Positions 7,826 through 10,416 of a DNA stretch of 10,416 nt are shown here, piece by piece. A program made the position numbers and the translations under genes. The stretch covers positions 1 to 10,416 of the forward strand of contig JAAMPI010001797.1 of NCBI GenBank assembly GCA_013054445.1, in the 5' to 3' direction. This DNA is from Cudoniella acicularis (lineage: Eukaryota; Ascomycota; Leotiomycetes; Helotiales; Helotiaceae). The notes under the pieces are model-generated. The model saw nothing but the letters and a program-made list of their open reading frames with translations. It made no database searches and was not told the DNA's origin. Within the stretch, counting starts at the first letter, position 1. Every line of letters starts with the position of its first letter.

Positions 7826-9570
7826 ATGACAAACCATAACCGTATCAAGTCAGTTGCAATAATTGGTGCTGGAGCAGCAGGTGAGTTCTTTGACTTCACG
7901 CCTATATTCAGGCTAATTTCGCCACCATTACTAATCGTTATATACAGGAGCAGTAACAGCAGCTGCTTTTGCAGCTGAAAACTTCTTTGAAAGAATCCAA
8001 GTTTTTGAGCGCAAGGGAAGTGCTGGCGGGACATGGTATTTTATTCCTCCCAGGTGCAATCCGATGATACCAAGCATATCACCTGACAAATTAAAAGGAT
8101 ATATGACCCCTCGCCCTCTTCAGGTCTACCTATTATACCAGGAAGCTTGCCTCCGGATCTCGATCCTCCCTTGAGAATTCCAAATGATCTCCCAAAAGTT
8201 ACTTCTCCTAGCGAGCAGGAACGGTTTGCGGAGACTCCGATCTACTCTTCTCTTACGTGAGTTAACCCAGTTTGGTTCACTATGAATCTAAATTGAAACC
8301 TTATAGCACAAATGTTCCCGCCGTCGCAATGTCCTTCTCGGACCTTCCATTTGCTTATGGACCATTTGTGCCTCATCATATTCCCAGGCAGTACCTCGAA
8401 TCTTACTTCTCTCATCACAAAACCGATTCATTACTCAGCCTCAACACAACGGTTGAAGATGTCTCTGTCATTAAAGCAGGTAATGGTCAAAAAGAAAGGT
8501 GGAAGTTAACTCTAAGGAAACGCGATCTCGTCCGTCAGGTGGATGTGTGGTGGGAAGATGAATTCGATGCTGTCATCTTCGCAAACGGGCATTATTCCGT
8601 TCCCTTTGTAAGAAGAATTGATTCTCTTTCCACGAAAAGTATGAATCAAGAATATCTAACAAGATGAAAGGTGCCGCGGGTAAAGGGTCTTGGCGAATAC
8701 ATCGAAAAATACCCAGGCCGAGTCGTGCATTCCAAAATCTACCGAACACCTCTACTATGGAAAGACAAAAGGGTCCTCGTCATAGGAAACTCAGCTTCAG
8801 GACATGATGTAACAGCAGAATTGATCTCGACAGCTCAACTGCCAGTTTACCAATCCCGACGTTCAGCTTCACGTTGGGACGGATCAGAACCACCTCCTGG
8901 AATAGCATGGAAGCCGATTGTCAAAGAATACCTCTCTTCAGGACGCATTATATTTGACGACGACACTTATCTCGATGGAATCGACACAGTGATTTACTGC
9001 ACAGGCTATTTAGCTTCCTTCCCATTTTGGAATGCCAAAAACAATGGTCGCGAAATCTGGGATTATTCCAGAAACAAGCTAGTGAAAAATTACCTGCATA
9101 CATTCTTCCAAGATTTCTCGACGCTGGCAGTTGTGGGTATACCTCGCGTTCTCACATTTCGAAGTTTTGAATACCAGGCTATCGCACTTGCAAGGTTGTT
9201 TGCAGGACGTGAATCTGTTAAGTTGCCGCCTGTGGAAGAGCAGGAGAAATGGGAGAAGGAGAGAGAGGTACAGAGGAAGAAGGACGGGAAGAAATATCAT
9301 GATATTGAATGGGATACCGGAGAGACTTTGCGCTGGCTTGACGACTTATATCGAATTGCGGGGTTGCCTTTGTTGACGGGAGAGGGAAGAGTGCCGCCTG
9401 TGCTTGGAGAGGAAGTGAGGTGGGCTATCGAGCATTTGAGGAAATATCCAGAGCCTGGTACGGGCGATGATGGCAATGGTAAGGAAAAGGAGGAAGAGAG
9501 TCTAAGCTCTGGGGGAGGGTGGGTTCTTGTTGATAGGGGGTTACAGAAGGACTTGCTTTCGTTCATTTAG
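7826..9570 (+). CDS. Flavin-dependent monooxygenase (fungal FMO family), five exons
   Basis: An FAD- and NADPH-dependent oxygenase acting on soft nucleophiles (N or S) or in metabolite tailoring. Exons are 7826-7880, 7948-8053, about 8146-8256 (or from 8124), 8307-8607 and 8671-9570. The FAD Rossmann motif GAGAAG spans residues 14-19 across intron 1, followed by FERKGSAGGTW. The block MSFSDLPFAYGPFVPHH and ANGHYSVPF are in exon 4. The NADPH motif GNSASG is at about residues 230-235 and YCTGY at about 300-304 in exon 5. Introns 1, 3 and 4 have good GTGAGT/GTAAGA donors and restore conserved sequence, e.g. SSLT|TNVPAVAM and PF|VPRVKGL. Intron 2 is the weak point: its best donor (8054) and best acceptor (8123) leave the frame off by one. 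Acceptor 8145 gives a 490-residue protein but drops LPIIPG. The C-terminus is acidic/glycine-rich. Substrate unknown; probably controlled by the adjacent regulator. Confidence 0.92.
8054..8145 (+). other. FMO intron 2, boundaries ambiguous
   Basis: Donor GTGCAA at 8054 and branch-like CTGAC at 8083 are followed by a pyrimidine-rich CAG at 8123, the best-looking acceptor. That acceptor leads into the family-like LPIIPGSLPPDLD but in the wrong phase. In-frame alternatives are the poorer AAG acceptor at 8145, or a GC donor at 8056 with the 8123 acceptor (68 bases). A one-base indel in exon 2 is the third option. Confidence 0.5.
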
Positions 9571-10231
9571 AGATGGGTATGGTTGAAATAGGTGGTAAGG
9601 TATAGATGGCTGGTGTGGTGAATACTTTCTATTTATTCAAGGGCAGTTAACACATTTCTTTTTAGACAGCTCACTGTCAGGAATTATTCTCTAATATATT
9701 ACGAATTTACGATCACAGAGTCGAGATGTTTAAAATCGATTATCACCTAAATATCTGGAGTTAAATGTTAAGCGAGATCAACCCCTATCTTCAGCGGTGA
9801 TATGATCACTGATAAAACTGTCGAATTAGTAGTAAAACCGGATTGTGCCATTGATTTTAAGAAAACAGTTAATTGCCGAGTTTAATCAGGAAAGCCGACC
9901 ACTACCTTTCGTGAAGAAATTCAGCGTGCATTCCCTGTACGTAAATCGCGTTACTTTAGCATCATCTCTTACACGAACAAAAGAAGGTAGTTTTCCGGAT
10001 GTTTTGATTATTTCATTAGAATGACATAACCAAAAAAAAAATCTTTTTTTTATTTACTTCTAAGATTTCACGGTCGAGTTTTCAAAATATACGCGCACAG
10101 GTGCCGAGGTAGTTGTTACATTATAGTTTTGCATTCCAGATTCAGGGAATTCTAGCTAAAGTACAGGCACTTATGCGCTGGAATTTAGCGGATAGAGTAC
10201 AATCCCCTCATTAGCTATGAACCAAGGACAG
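9571..10231. other. Gene-free AT-rich spacer downstream of the FMO
   Basis: No coding region is recognisable on either strand. Small inverted repeats are present: GACAG/CTGTC at 9665-9678, and GTGAT/ATCAC at about 9797-9809. An A10-TC-T8 near-palindrome is at 10032-10051. None is convincing as a defined element. The first part must hold the FMO 3' untranslated region; no clear AATAAA was found. Confidence 0.55.
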
Positions 10232-10416
10232 TAAGTCCCCACCCCCCCATTTGGACCACCTCGCTTAGCTCACCGCCACTTCCTAACCGCCCACTTTAAA
10301 TAATTATTTCTTAATCGCATTATATTTAACTTTCTTTAAATTTTACACATTTTTTAATTCGATTACAAAGAACAAATATACTAAAGAAGACGTGATACGC
10401 GTACTCGAGGAAATCG
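10232..10416 (+). mobile_element. 5' end of a putative pogo/Fot1-type (Tc1-mariner superfamily) DNA transposon, truncated by the window
   Basis: After a TA dinucleotide (10232-10233) the sequence turns into AGTCCCC-ACCCCCCC, then GGACCACCTCGCTTAGCTCACC, and then an AT-rich leader. This is the style of fungal pogo-like inverted terminal repeats. An open frame follows whose residues KNKYTKEDVIRVLEEI resemble the start of the psq-type helix-turn-helix that opens pogo transposases. The element continues beyond 10416, so the second terminal repeat and DDE domain cannot be checked. The exact left end is a guess. Confidence 0.5.
10362..10416 (+). CDS. N-terminal fragment of a possible pogo-type transposase
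   Basis: The frame reads ITKNKYTKEDVIRVLEEI to the window edge, matching the (Y/H)T-x-EDV-x-x-A/V-L pattern of the N-terminal HTH of fungal pogo-type transposases. No ATG occurs where the protein should start; the codon at 10362 is ATT. Either the start codon has mutated in a decayed copy, or a non-standard or spliced start is used. With only 18 residues visible the family call is tentative. Confidence 0.4.
   Translation, partial: MTKNKYTKEDVIRVLEEI

Noticed and set aside
8608..8670. In-frame TGA between the two long FMO reading frames, looking like a nonsense mutation
   Set aside because: The segment is a normal 63-base intron (GTAAGA donor, CTAAC branch, AAAG acceptor). Splicing gives SVPF-VPRVKGL, so the gene is not broken here.
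10032..10051. A10-TC-T8 near-palindrome as a defined terminator
   Set aside because: It is a low-complexity A/T run about 460 bases after the FMO stop, with nothing linking it to transcription termination.

Overview
The window looks like nuclear DNA of a filamentous ascomycete (Pezizomycotina). The genes carry short introns of 50 to 90 bases with GTGAGN/GTTAGT/GTAAGA donors, CTAAC/CTAAT-like branch points and AG acceptors. There is a fungal Zn2Cys6 regulator and a DHA1-type drug transporter, and the gene-free stretches are AT-rich. The overall protein flavour suggests Leotiomycetes, but that is only an impression from memory of the families.

Layout: (1) 1-967, plus strand: the 3' part of a tyrosine/serine phosphatase gene, whose 5' end lies outside the window. 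It has one intron inside the P-loop and an apparent one-base loss in a T-run. (2) 1131-2287, minus strand: a complete three-exon aldo-keto reductase, convergent with the phosphatase, with the expected catalytic Asp replaced by Ile. (3) 2288-3383: AT-rich spacer whose AKR-proximal part carries a G12 run, four closely spaced CGGA motifs and a 19-bp inverted repeat. (4) 3384-4644, minus strand: a dead MFS transporter gene with three in-frame stops and a deletion of the first membrane helices. (5) 4645-5781: spacer between the dead transporter and the divergent regulator, with a 4 x 9-bp CCGCA repeat. (6) 5782-7566, plus strand: an intact, intronless Zn2Cys6 transcription factor of 594 residues. 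(7) 7826-9570, plus strand: a five-exon flavin-dependent monooxygenase (FMO), preceded by two marked palindromic elements; its intron 2 does not splice cleanly. (8) 9571-10231: AT-rich spacer. (9) 10232-10416: what looks like the first end of a pogo/Fot1-type DNA transposon running off the window.

How the genes may work together: regulator, FMO and transporter sit side by side, with an oxidoreductase next to them. This is the usual make-up of a small inducible detoxification or metabolite cluster in these fungi. The transporter is dead, the reductase has lost a key residue and the FMO has a doubtful splice junction, so the locus may be a decaying cluster. The co-function is inference from position; the breaks are read directly from the sequence. 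I found no CRISPR array, RNA gene or clearly new biological system.
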